A stretch of 64,000 nucleotides of DNA from Gloeopeniophorella convolvens (taxonomy: Eukaryota > Basidiomycota > Agaricomycetes > Russulales). The notes under the pieces are model-generated. The model was not told where the DNA came from, searched no databases, and worked only from the letters and a program-made list of their open reading frames with translations. Where the stretch lies: NCBI GenBank assembly GCA_022496205.1, contig WTXD01000024.1, positions 124,001 to 188,000 on the forward strand, given 5' to 3'. Shown piece by piece: positions 38,640-49,471 of the stretch. The stretch's first letter is position 1. The number at the start of each line of letters is the position of its first letter. Position numbers and translations under genes: made by a program.

Positions 38640-40807
38640 ATGGCTTTTCTTCAGCTTTTTGCGAATTCTGTTGCTGTCCTGCTTTGTATCGCGCTTCTGA
38701 CTTCAGTCATCAAGAATCGCAAGAGACGGGGACTGTTGTACCCTCCAGGACCACGGCCATGGCCTATCATCGGGAATCTACTTGACATCCCAAAGACGCA
38801 CTCGTGGCTGACCTACATCGAGATGGGCGAAAAGTATGGTGCGTGACTAACAGAACGCATCCGTGTTTTTTATATCACCATTCACAACAGGGTCTGAGAT
38901 CATCTCGGTCTCGGTCTTCGGGCAAGCAATTGTGGTGCTGAACTCAATCCGAGCTGCGAAAGACCTGCTCGAGAAGCGTGGCGAGATCTATTCTGATCGA
39001 CCTATTGTACCTTTCTTTGAAATGTGCGTCATCATTCCCTTCCCGACCAAAGAGATTATTCACCGAAAGGCACAGGATGGAATGGCGCGGACTCATACCA
39101 ATTTCTCGGTATCCTGACCCTTGGCGTCCGGCTCGCAAGGTACTTGATCAGGGTCTGCGCCCCAGCGCGGCCGCCCAGTACCGCCCTATGCAGCAAGCGA
39201 AAGCTCGGGTGCTTCTGAGCCGTCTTCTGGAGCATCCTGACGAACTAGAGAGACACTTCGAACTGTGTGTACCCTGAATATGTCTCGTCGCTCACGGCTC
39301 TGACACCCGTCATGATGGTAGGTTGCAAGGCGAAGTCATATTGTCAATGACGTACGGTTACGACATCGAAGGAAGTGGCGATAATTCCTTGCCACCGCAA
39401 AACACATGTCGGAAATTGGAACAGCGACGATAATTCCTGGTGCTACCCTTGTCAACGAGCTTCCTCTGTGTATGAGATGTGGTTTTATTATGTTGACGTT
39501 TTTTGAGAGCTCATGACGCATCCTAGTGCGATATATTCCGGCATGGTTGCCGTGGTTTAGCTACCAACCGCTTGCACGTGTGGGCCGCGAATTATGGGAA
39601 GAAATCAGACTAGCCCCTATCCAATTCGCAAAACAAAATGTGGTATGCCCGTTTCGCGAGTCGCTAGACTGAATCTTTACTCACGTACAACCATAGGAAG
39701 CAGGGACGGCTACCCACTCGCTCGCTCTTGAGAATCTTCAAGATATCCACATGATGAATGACACTGAGCGTGAAAAAGTAGAGTCGCATATCGGTTCAGC
39801 GCTGGGGTCTCTATATGCTGGTATGTGTATTACCGGTACCGTTCATGGCACACGTCTTTAATATGACTCTGGATTAGCTGGAGCTGATACAGTCAGCCCA
39901 CCTGTCTCCAGTCATATCTGGACTCCGACTGATTAAGCGCGTCCTTGCTAGACTGTAACCGCTATGATGACGCTCATCCTGGCCCTTACTCTCCATCCCG
40001 ATGTACAAAGCAAGGCTCAAACCGAAATAGACGCAATCATTGGGAGAGAACGCCTCCCGACATTTGATGACCGTCCCAGCTTGCCATATATCAACGCAAT
40101 TTGCAAGGAGGTTCTACGGTGGAGGCCGGTCACACCTCTCGGTATGTCGTTTGATTTTCACGCTTGTCCCTGCCGTCTCACCTATTACATGCAGGCGTCC
40201 CTCACGCGACGACACGGTCCAGCGTGTATAAGGATAGATTGATCCCCAAAGGTACGCCTCTGTTCAACGACTACTACATGGTAAGGAATTCAAAGCGTAC
40301 AAAGGTGCCATAGTGATGTCAAACATCTGGTGAGTAATACTACCAGCGTAACAGAGCGACTTCCCGCGTGTCGCCCATGCGTTAACTTACCTCTGCATAG
40401 GGCAATGTTACATGATCCAACCACTTATCCAGATCCTGACCTGTTTAAGCCAGAGCGCTTCCTCCGCGAAGATGGAAGCCTCATTGACGATCCCATGGTA
40501 GGGGTATCGTTTGGATTCGGGAGGCGGATCTGTCCTGGTCGGCATTTCGCCGATGCTACACTCTTCATCATGGCCGCGTCCCTTCTCTCGGTATTCGATG
40601 TGCAGAGGAAACGAGATGCCGAAGGGCGGGAGATCCATTTCGAAGTCTCGTACTCCGGCAACATGCTGAAGTGCGTGCCTCCCATTTTCACATTTACCAC
40701 GAATCTTATCGTTATCCATCAGCCATCCGGGATCGTTTCCATGCACTATCGACCCACGAGACAAGAAGGCTGAGGAGTTGATTGCTGCGGATGCTTTGGC
40801 ACGCTGA
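38640..40807 (+). pseudogene. Cytochrome P450 with a single-base deletion (copy 1)
   Basis: Same twelve-exon layout as the intact copy at 46150, and very similar to it in sequence. All main elements are present: N-terminal anchor, PPGPRPWPIIGN, AGADT and the following TVTAMM, KEVLRW, PERF, haem loop FGFGRRICPGRHFADATLF and final exon ending ALAR at 40807. At about 39382-39386, however, GATAATTCC replaces the GATAAATTCC of the intact copy. That 1-nt deletion in exon 4 leads to a TAA about 17 codons on, removing the oxygen-binding and haem domains. Unless this is a sequencing error or allelic, it is a recent pseudogene. Family role: haem monooxygenase of secondary metabolism or xenobiotic oxidation; substrate unknown. 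Confidence 0.8.
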
Positions 40808-41894
40808 AATGGTATGACAGGTCGTCGCTGTGTAAGATGGTTCCCCGCGTTCTCGACTCGGAAGAGTACATGTATGTAGTCAAGTTATCCTTCTCTGAAA
40901 CTGCCAGTCATGACCCTCTATGATATTCCCGCCCCTTCAAGTACGTAATTAGTAGTCTTGTAGTCACCGATCGAACGGCGGTGGCCGATCGATTTCGCCA
41001 TGAACTAGATGCATGCGCCGACATCGTTGGTCCGGTTGGCGATGCGGGACCCATCAGAGCACGCGAGTGATATCGGACATGGCACGCCCCAGTCGCCTGG
41101 GCGCCGTGACGATGGTCGCAAACTAATTCAAAACTTGTTCTAATGAACATGATGGTCGAGTGGGGGGCGCAATCACCATTTCCGTCAACGAGGCCGCGCG
41201 GAGGCGGCAGCACCCTGGCTATTTGGCCCGTGGATGTCGCTGTGCGAGTAAGTATATCGCGGCAGCGCGGTGGAATCGGAGCATGATGATGATGGGGGTG
41301 CGTTAGAGTGGGTTGGCTCCGAGTCAGTGTTGGTGTCAGAAAACTTAACACTGTCGAATGGCCGCGAAATGGAGCGTACCTCCGCAGTTGAGTTTTGTCT
41401 TAGTTGTTCGTGCACCTTGCGCCTGTTTCCGCGTGCTCTCTACTGCATCAGTGGTCCCGTTGTTGCAGTTTCTTTGCAGGAGATTAGAACGGTCTGGTCA
41501 GCATCTCAGAGTGACCTGTAGTCTGCTAAGCACTCTTTGGCGCAGGCTTCAGACGGCTCGGCGACTGGCGTTTCTTCGAATCTGCAGTAGTATTGATGAC
41601 CATGTCATAGTAAGGATAGAAGCAAGGCATACTTGGAAAAGGTGAAGGGGGAATGAGTTAAGTGGGGATAAATAAATAAAAAGAGGCGCGTGCGACCAAC
41701 GCGAATTTATACAGTATGTCCGATGTTGAACTATTTCAACCTGTAACCAACGTGATCAAACCGGTACAATCAAGAATGGGAAAATAACGGAGTCGTCTAA
41801 CGATAGGCCCACAACGGCGGCTAGACGCAAAGAGGGTGTCGTGGCGCAGCTACATGTGCGTGCTAGCGACCTCGATATGAGAGGCCGGTGATCA
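40808..41894. repeat. Left-terminal and 3' flank sequence of dispersed repeat (copy L2)
   Basis: From about 40953 this matches 52285-53540: the CGAACGGCGGTGGCCGA motif, CGCCTGGGCGCCG, GTCAACGAGGCCGCGCGGAG, GTGGA(T/C)GTCGCTGTG, then TGCGCCTGTT and AGGCTTCAGACGGCTCGGCGACTGGCG. It lies between the P450 3' end and the 3' end of the unknown repeat-borne gene. No open frame has coding support. Confidence 0.6.
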
Positions 41895-43420
41895 TCACTG
41901 GTCCATAAGATATACAAGTGCCTTAGCTGTACCCTCGTTGAACCCGGAATCCCTTAACGCCTCTTCCCGAAGTTCCCTGGGAATGTACGCATGAACCAGC
42001 CTGATGGTCCCAATCCGAGCATCTTGATGATGCCCGCGAAAATTCTCGAGGAGCTCCAAGACGAGTGGAGGGATGTCGCGGGGCTGACTGACCGGCAGTG
42101 CAGAGGCCGAACTTACAAGGGTATCAGTTGGGCTCGGCGCACGCGGCTGGCGCTGAGGAGCGGAGGGAGTGCCGATGGTTTCCAAAAAGGACCTGTGATA
42201 GGCCTCAAGGTTGGCATTCAGGGACCTGAAGGAGGACTTGATGTCTGTACTGAGCTCGTCGGGCTGGTAGGGTGCAGGTGGCTGAGAAACTGAAGCTGCA
42301 GGGTGAAGGATTGGAAAGTGAGGGTCGGAAGACCCTATGTGTGAGGGCGTGACTGGGGCTGCGTCATCTTCGCCCTCGGAGGAGTCTGAACTGTTTGTGG
42401 AGGGGGTAGTCGAGATCGCAGACTGCGTCGGCTCCAGGGCTTCAATAAGAGGGTCCCTGAAGTAGCGCGAGTGGGCCGCACGCCGCCGGAAATCCCGCAC
42501 ATACTGCACGCCGATCTGGTACCGGCAAATGTTCATGATGTCTTGTATCGACTCCATGAAAACCTCCTCCTTGATGCGGAAGATATCGGAATACATGGTA
42601 TGGATGTTACGCTCGAATTTGGGGAGGCCAACTAGATCACGAGCGGCGATATCATTGAATTGGGGGTTGGTTTCCCCGTAAAACACTGTTGCGATGCACG
42701 CGGCACCGCAACACCGTTCAAGTGCAGCGATCTGGAAGTCTTATCAGATCAGTATATAAAGGAAAGGATGGCGCAAGCGTACAGCATCTTTGATCATCTC
42801 GATCAACCTAGAACGGACCACAGTTCTCTCGCTCGTATTACGCAAGAACCCTGGATGGAACCCCCTGTCGGAACTGGTGAAGCCGGATCCATCAGAGGAC
42901 CATCCGAGCGTGAGTCGCGCCGTCTCTGCGACGTCCGCATTCTCTTGGAGCTGCCTGTCTTGAATAGACACGATCTTCTGACGCAGGAAAGGGTCCGCAA
43001 TCTGTCCCCAGATGTGATGGGGGACGTCGGACTGGGACCTTTGGGGGGACCACTGCTGAGAGATTCGAGGAGACCACTGCTGGGATCTTTGAGGAGACCA
43101 TTGACTCATTCTGGAAGCGAAGAAGCGGCGATGGCGAGGCAACGGGACTAGCCGTGGGGAATTCTACACACCTTGAAGGATCTGATTTATGCGCCGAGCG
43201 GGAGCGCTCGAGCTGCAATTGACGAGATATGTGATGGCGTAAGGCAGTGCAGAGGGAGCAACGGCCTGGGAAGTCAGAGTGAACGAGTGAGACTGTGGAC
43301 ATACCAGAAATTGATCCCAGTGGCTGTTGTGATGTCCCAGACCCATTTCGAGCGGAGATCTTACGAGAGGGCGCAAATTGGTTACGTGGTCCCTGTAGAA
43401 AGGACATGTTTGACGTCGGA
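41895..43420 (-). CDS. Unrecognised multi-exon gene in a dispersed repeat, copy 1 (5' end undefined)
   Basis: Function unknown. The 3' exon (42731-41895) encodes 278 residues with conserved-looking FYGETNPQFNDIAARDLVGL, ERNIHTMYSDIFRIKEEVFM and NICRYQIGVQYVRDFRRRAA. A Ser/Glu-rich linker and a helical C terminus (LVLELLENFRGHH ... YIPRELREEALRDSGF) follow. A GTACGC...TTCCAG intron links it to an upstream exon with HIWGQIADPFLRQKI and LQENADVAETARLTL, and before that a third exon with RCSLCTALRHHISRQLQ. A short peptide repeat, WSPQRSQ or WSPRISQ, occurs three times. The paralogue at 53543 keeps the same frames and splice phases, which supports coding. No transposase, reverse transcriptase or nuclease motif was seen. 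The start lies upstream of 43400 and could not be fixed. Confidence 0.5.
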
Positions 43421-43829
43421 GATCACCAGGTGGTAAGGGGAGATGAGTTGTGGGGAGCAGCAAGCATGGGAATGACGTGCACCGCTTGCTACGCCGAGGC
43501 AGACAAGGCGGCCCGGGGGTCCGTCAAGGCAGATCCCACCCGATTCTAAGCAAACCATCAAGACCGCTGGAGTGCGTGCCAGACGCTGGAACAGGGGACC
43601 ACGAAGCGGAAGACCGGAAGCGACGCGAGGAGAGATCGCGAGCACAGACGAGTGGCGCGAGCATGTACCAGACCCAGTAGTTACACCGGGAATAGCCGAG
43701 CCACCTCATCCTCGCACGTCTTGTCCGGACTCCGGCGGCTAGTACGCCACCTACAACGCCAGATGAAGGGCCCCGCGGAACAAGGGTAGTAGACGTGATC
43801 CGGCGTCTGCCCCTGGGAGACTGGCTTGT

Positions 43830-44404
43830 ACCCCAAATAGCCAACGCAATTCTACCATGAACAGCTTTCGTCGTCCTTGTGCTGTGTTGTCAAAACCACC
43901 TTCAGCTGTGCGGAGGCCTCGTGCGCACCCCGATGCGGTACGGAACCAACGCCCGCCCTACTGTAAACGCCTTTCGCCTTGGGGCTGACCGCTGAGGAGA
44001 GGCCGTGCTGGACAGTGCGTGACTTGCATCGTACCATACGGCACGTGTTTTTCCTTGACTTCCTGTGATCACAAAACTCACGCACGTACAGACGACCGGT
44101 GCACCACAGGCTGCGCTCTAGATCCAGCACAACGCGATAATTACCTTATGCAGCCACTCAAACGCCGTTTTGTTCACATGTCCTGCAGGCAACCGTTAAG
44201 GATTCAGCGCTCCAGCTTTCATGCATTGTCATGCGCAAGTTCCGCATTGTTCAGGTAGTTTACTAGACCACTCCGCCGACTGCTCCATTTCCTCCCGAAA
44301 GGTTATATTCGGTGTTGCTCTGATTTCTGCCGTTGGGCTGTCGAATGTTGATTGCGATATGCCCATCTCATACCGTCCCTTCTGTTTCGCCATTGTCCAC
44401 GGAC
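43830..44404 (+). repeat. Partial cassette fragment (F-box-tail-adjacent sequence and spacer)
   Basis: Starts with CTTGTACCCCAAAT...CAATTCTACCATGA, shared with 44819 and 55411. It carries a short remnant of the F-box tail near 43985 (CTGACCGCTGAGGAGAGG) and then spacer sequence including CCATACGGCACGTG and TTTCGCCATTGTCC. It breaks off at 44404, exactly where the right-terminal repeat R2 begins. It contains no P450 exon. Confidence 0.5.
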
Positions 44405-44815
44405 CATGGTGGGGGGAACAAGAGGATGTTGCGACCGGAGGTCCGAGCGCGCGTGCGCGGGTCCGGCCAGGTCCGGCGACCGAGTCTTGACCGAGCCCTT
44501 CCCGCGCTCACTGCCTCTCCCTCCGTCGGTGTAGCTGTTTTCAAGCGTGCGCGGCACCCGAACAGTCGCCGGGACCCGGCATAGCAGCCGGCGAACTCCG
44601 GCAATGACGGACCGGCCGGTGGTCCTGTAAGGTCCTGCAATTGGCACCACGGTCATCAAACCCGTTTCGTTCCGACCTCGATGAGGCCCTACCCAAGCCC
44701 CAACCTTCCATGCTCTTTGCATGGGCACCACGGCCCATGGCGAGTTCGGCTCGTAGCAACTCATGAACTACAAAAACTGCATCTCTTTCCTCCCTGATTC
44801 ACTCCATTGCCAAAC
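44405..44815. repeat. Right-terminal repeat remnant without its gene (copy R2)
   Basis: Closely matches the 5' leader of the cysteine-cluster gene (37272-37705), from the CATGGTGGGGGGAACAAGAG at its start codon to the TGCATCTCTTTCC end block. The coding region is entirely missing. The homology begins at the complement of the start codon, so this is a leader-only fragment left in a P450 spacer. Confidence 0.65.
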
Positions 44816-45340
44816 GGGCTTGTATCCCAAATGCCCAAACAATTCTACCATGAGAAGCTCTCGTCGTCCTCGTGCTGGGTTGTGGGAACGAACTTCCGCA
44901 ATTTGCTCAGTCAAAATTGCCCTCAGCTGTGCGGATGGCTCAACGCGATATGGAGCCAACGCCAGTCATCTTCAACGACGCCTCTCGCCTCGAAGCTGAT
45001 CGCCGAAGAGAGGCTCGTACCACGCTGGTACACATCCGTGACGCGATATTCTCGTGCGCTCGTGACGGAGGCCAGCAGGATGGAGACATCCTGTTTCCAT
45101 CTTTCGCACCGGCGTTGGATGAGCTCCGGTCGGCGCAAAGACTTTCTCACATTTCGTTCGAGTATTACTCTATTCGGAAGGGCATGGTGAAGGGACTACG
45201 CCGACGGCTTGCAGGTACTGTCATCAGGTGGGACGATAACACGGAGACGGAATCGCGACCAGTTGACCCGTGCTACGCCAGACGCTACGTGACTCGCATC
45301 GTGCCATACGGCGTGTGTTTTTTCCCTGATATTCTGTAAT
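44816..45340 (+). pseudogene. F-box gene C-terminal tail fragment, unit C
   Basis: The frame with DAIFSCARDGGQQDGDILF, then LSHISFEYYSIRKGMVKGL and RRLAGTVIRWDDNTETES, corresponds to the last 85-90 residues of the F-box protein at 33044. It is preceded by the CTTGTATCCCAAAT block and lacks the F-box. It forms the left end of cassette C, which contains the only intact P450 of the array. Confidence 0.7.
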
Positions 45341-46149
45341 CACGAAACTCATGCGTGTATAGACCACTATAAAGGGACCCACACTACAACCGCGCCCCAG
45401 CATGCACGAGAATTTCCTTCATGTGGTCAAACGTCGTTTCGCTCACATCCCCAACCTTCCTCCTGTGAAGGGTTATTTCCGGTGCTGCCCCTTTTTTTTT
45501 GAATAGCTTTGGGCTATCGGACGTTGATCGCGAGGTGCACGTATCTCATACTGGTCTCTTTTGTTTCGCTCTCGTCCTGAGTCCTGACTTTGTCTCATAA
45601 GTATGGGTTCACGCTCGATACGGCCACTTACGGTACCGTCATAGGACTGCCTGCCACATGTGACGTTGTAGAAATAAATAGCCCGGGTATCGTGTGGTTC
45701 TCGAAAGCGCGCGGGCGGTTTTAAGCAGAAAGAATCGCCGTCCCAGTCTCGCGCGCTCTAACAGGCTCTAACAGATGCGGAACTGAGGAACCCCGGGCCA
45801 CCGGCCCGGGTCGTAAAGTCAACATAGCGAAACGAAAGATTGCGCACCCGTTTGTCCGCACGCGCGCGCCACGAAACGAAAGTCAAAGCAAATACGAACA
45901 TCCAATCCCAAAAGACATGTCAAGGTCCACCGGAAAATCATCGTGGAATACGGCGAACGCCTGCCATTCCTAGCATTGGCAGTATTGTACGACCCCGACG
46001 AGGTGAATGATGCGCCGTCTAAGAAGTTGAAGCTCGTCAAGAATGCCAAGTTCAACATGCTTCGAGTCCCACGGCCCCGCACCGATCTAGCCATATCATC
46101 GCGTCTACCCAACTCTGATGCCCACCCAACGCTCACGTCTATTCGATCG
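45341..46149. promoter_or_regulatory. Cassette spacer and presumed P450 promoter, unit C, with 249-bp insertion
   Basis: Matches the unit B spacer (38050-38640) except for an extra segment at 45665-45913 listed separately. The P450 leader with TTCGAGTCCCACGGCCCCGC and TATTCGATCGATGG runs up to the start codon. No gene was seen. Confidence 0.5.
45665..45913. mobile_element. 249-bp insertion with GAC target duplication, unclassified
   Basis: Unit B reads ACATGTGACATGTCAAG. Unit C reads ACATGTGAC, then 249 extra bases, then GACATGTCAAG, so GAC is duplicated at the junctions. The insert starts GTTGTAGAAATAAATAGCCC, ends CCAATCCCAAAA and contains a GC palindrome (CCCGGGCCACCGGCCCGGG at about 45792-45810). 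It has no open frame and no clear terminal inverted repeats. It may be a short non-autonomous element. Confidence 0.45.
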
Positions 46150-48327
46150 ATGGCTTTTCTTCAGCTTTTTGCGAATTCTGCTGCTGTCCTGCTTTGTATC
46201 GCGCTTCTGACTTCAGTCATCAAGAATCGCAAGAGACGGGGACTGCTGTACCCTCCGGGCCCACGGCCATGGCCTATCATCGGGAATCTACTTGACATCC
46301 CAAAGACGCACTCGTGGCTGACCTACATCGAGATGGGCGAAAAGTATGGTGCGTGGCCGACAGAACCCATCCGTACTTCTATGTCACGATTCACAACAGG
46401 GTCTGAGATCGTCTTTGTCTCGATCTTCGGGCAAGCAATTGTGGTGCTGAACTCAATCCGAGTTGCGAAAGACCTGCTCGAGAAGCATGGGGAGATCTAT
46501 TCTGATCGACCTATTGTACCTTTCTTTGAAATGTGCGTGATCCTTCCCGTCCCCACCAAAGAGACTATTCACAAAGGGGCACAGGATGGAATGGCATGGA
46601 TTCATGCCAATTTCCCGATATCCTGACCCCTGGCGTCCAGCTCGCAAGGTACTTGATCAGGGTCTGCGCCCCGGCGCGGCCGCCCAGTACCGCCCTATGC
46701 AGCAAGCGAAAACTCGGTTACTTCTGAGCCGTCTTCTGGAGCATCCTGACGAACTAGAGAGACACTTCGAACTGTGAGCACCTTGAATGTGTCTCGTTGT
46801 CGCTCACGGCTTTGACATCTGTCATCACGGTAGGTTGCAAGGCGAAGTCATATTGTCAATGACATACGGTTACAATATCGAAGGAAGTGGCGATAAATTC
46901 CTTGCCATCGCAAGACACATGTCGGAAATTGGAGCAGCGACGATAATTCCTGGTGCTACCCTTGTCAACGAGCTTCCTCTGCGTATGAGATGTGGTTTCA
47001 TTACGTTGACGATTTTGGGAGCTCATGACGCATCCTAGTGCGACATATTCCGGCATGGTTGCCGTGGTTTAGCTACCAACCGCTTGCACGTGTGGGCCGC
47101 GAACTGTGGGAAGAAATCAGACTAGCCCCTATCCAATTCGCAAAACAAAGTGTGGTATGCCCGTTTCACAAGTCGCGAGATTGGATATGCGCTCACGTAC
47201 AATTATAGGAAGCAGGAACGGCTACCCACTCGCTCGCTCTTGAGAATCTTCAAGATATCCACATGATGAATGACACTGAGCGTGAAAAAGTGGAGTCGCA
47301 TATCGGTTCAGCGCTGGGGTCTCTATATGCTGGTATGTGTATTAGCGGTACCGTTCATGGCACACACTTTTAATATGACTATGGATTAGCTGGAGCTGAT
47401 ACAGTCAGCCCTGTTTTTCCTAGTCCCATTTGGACTCCGACCGATTAAGCGTGTCCTTACTAGACTGTATCCGCTATGATGACGCTCATCCTGGCCCTTA
47501 CTCTCCATCCCGATGTACAAATCAAGGCCCAGACTGAGATCGACGCAATCATTGGGAGAGAACGCCTCCCGACATTTGATGACCGTCCCAGCTTGCCATA
47601 TATCGACGCAATTTGCAAGGAGGTTCTACGGTGGAGGCCGGTCACACCTCTCGGTATGTCGTTTGATTTTCACGATTGTCCCTGGCCAGTGGCGTCTCAT
47701 CTATTACACTCAGGCGTCCCTCATGCGACAACACGATCCAGCGTGTATGAGGATAGATTGATCCCCAAAGGTACGCCTCTGTTCAACAACTACTACGTGG
47801 CAAGGAATTCAAAGCGTACAAAGGTGCCATAGTGATGTCAAACATCTGGTGAGTAATACTACCAGCGTAACAGAGCGACTTCCCGCGTGTCGCCCATGCG
47901 TTAACTTACCTCTGCATAGGGCAATGTTACATGATCCAACCACTTATCCAGATCCTGACCTGTTCAAACCAGAGCGCTTCCTCCGCGAAGATGGAAGCCT
48001 CATTGACGACCCCATGATAGCCGTATCATTTGGATTTGGGAAACGCATCTGTCCTGGTCGGCATTTCGCCGATGCTACACTCTTCATCATGGCCGCGTCC
48101 CTTCTCTCGGTATTCGATGTGCAGAGGAAACGAGATGCCGAAGGGCGGGAGATCCATTTCGAAGTCTCGTACTCCGGCAACCTACTGAAGTGCGTGCCTC
48201 CCATTTTCACATTTACCAAGAATCCGATCGCTGTCCTGTTAGCCAACCGGAATCGTTTCCGTGCACTATCGACCCACGAGACAGGAAGGCTGAAGAATTG
48301 ATTGCCGCAGATGCTTTGGCACGCTGA
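46150..48327 (+). CDS. Cytochrome P450 monooxygenase, intact (516 aa)
   Basis: Haem-thiolate monooxygenase, probably ER-anchored by the hydrophobic N terminus (residues about 8-22). Twelve exons keep one frame: 46150-46348, 46400-46532, 46585-46773, 46834-46982, 47039-47154, 47209-47332, 47390-47403, 47464-47653, 47714-47770, 47824-47848, 47920-48189 and 48243-48327. Seen in order are the proline hinge PPGPRPWPIIGN (35-46), I-helix AGADTT (304-309), K-helix EVLR (361-364), PERF (416-419) and haem loop FGFGKRICPGRHFADA with the Cys ligand at 443. The protein ends ADALAR. The family resembles fungal P450s often labelled O-methylsterigmatocystin oxidoreductase-like; the substrate is unknown. It is the only one of three close copies without a frame break. 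Redox partner would be the usual P450 reductase, not encoded here. Confidence 0.88.
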
Positions 48328-49471
48328 TTCGATATGGCAAGTTATTTCCGTGGCAAGACAGTTCCCCGCGTTTTTGACTCAGAAAAGCACATGCAGTCAA
48401 GTTATCCTTCCCCGAAACTGCCACCCACCACACTCTACAATATCGATATTTCCGCCCTTTCAAACACGAAACTAGCAGTACTACTTCTCCTTTGTTTTGA
48501 CATCATATGGCTATACGGCGCATGCGCACCGTAGCGAAGGCAAGTGTGCCACCGGTTAGGACCGTCGTGAGGTTGTGCGATCCTTGATCATGCGGAGGAT
48601 ATCGCTGGCCGGTTGGAAGCTGTTCCCTGGGTTCGAAAGGGCTCACCGCCGATTCAACATTCAACACTACATACTGGGGCTCGTTGCGGTCGGGGATTCC
48701 GCACGTGTGCCCGTGGCCTCCCCACACTCGACGCTCCCTCCGTCGGTGTCGCGCGCGCAATTTTCAAACGTGCGCGGTACCCACCGCCAGTAACCCTATC
48801 AGTCCTATTATAGCATGAACAATAGTGTAGGATGCGTGTACGATCTACGACGAGCAATCGCGCAGCGTTTACTGTGAATACTGCACTCGACGCCACGTCG
48901 TTCACTCAACACTTGTTGATTCACATACAAATTTGGCCCGGAAAGCTACCAAGACACTAGCAGGGAGAAACATTCACACCGTCCAGTGATCAATCTTTGA
49001 ACTCAGCTTGGCACCGGAGCCTTTGTCACCAAGGTTGATTAGAAGCCAAAATCGCCGCCTTCTGGGTGTACCATGTTGAGCGACTGACTTGAAGCGGCTC
49101 CATCATGTCAATAGATTGCTCCCGAATAGCTCTAGTTGAGATCACGCCCCCAATATACTGTACTGTGTGTGATGCGCCGTTTTTTCTTCACTCACGTTCC
49201 ATGTGCGGGGCATCCCTGCCCAGTTAGCAGTTCCTGGAATTCAGCAGACAGAATCCGCTTTATTTCCCACTCAAAACCACAAAAAGTATACACATGAAGC
49301 AGTCGTCGTGTATCCAGAAACTAGTACCGTAGACGTGTCATAAGCCCCGTCTGACTTCCGATCAGTTTTGGCACATGATCGTTCAGATCTGCTAGCAAAG
49401 GAGTCAGGGTTCCTCGTCTCGCAGTACTACCAGCAGAAAACTACGCACTGCAAAGGGCTGCCGTGGCGTGC
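48328..49471. other. Intergenic region with short repeat remnant
   Basis: Holds the P450 3' flank, which matches those of copies 1 and 3 up to about 48540, including AGTTCCCCGC and GTCAAGTTATCCTTC. A short R-type remnant lies at about 48719-48790 (CTCCCTCCGTCGGTGT ... TTTTCAAACGTGCGCGGTACCC). The rest has no supported gene. Confidence 0.5.
48719..48790. repeat. Short right-terminal repeat remnant (copy R3)
   Basis: About 70 nt match the part of R1/R2 around CTCCGTCGGTGT and TTTTCAAGCGTGCGCGGCACCC. It is a fragment only, with no adjacent coding region of the cysteine-cluster gene. Confidence 0.5.

Noticed and set aside
43173..43549. A plus-strand gene opposite the unknown repeat gene (and its counterpart at 54885-55130)
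   Set aside because: The two copies share wording, but the minus-strand frames show better exon phase conservation and frame-preserving divergence.
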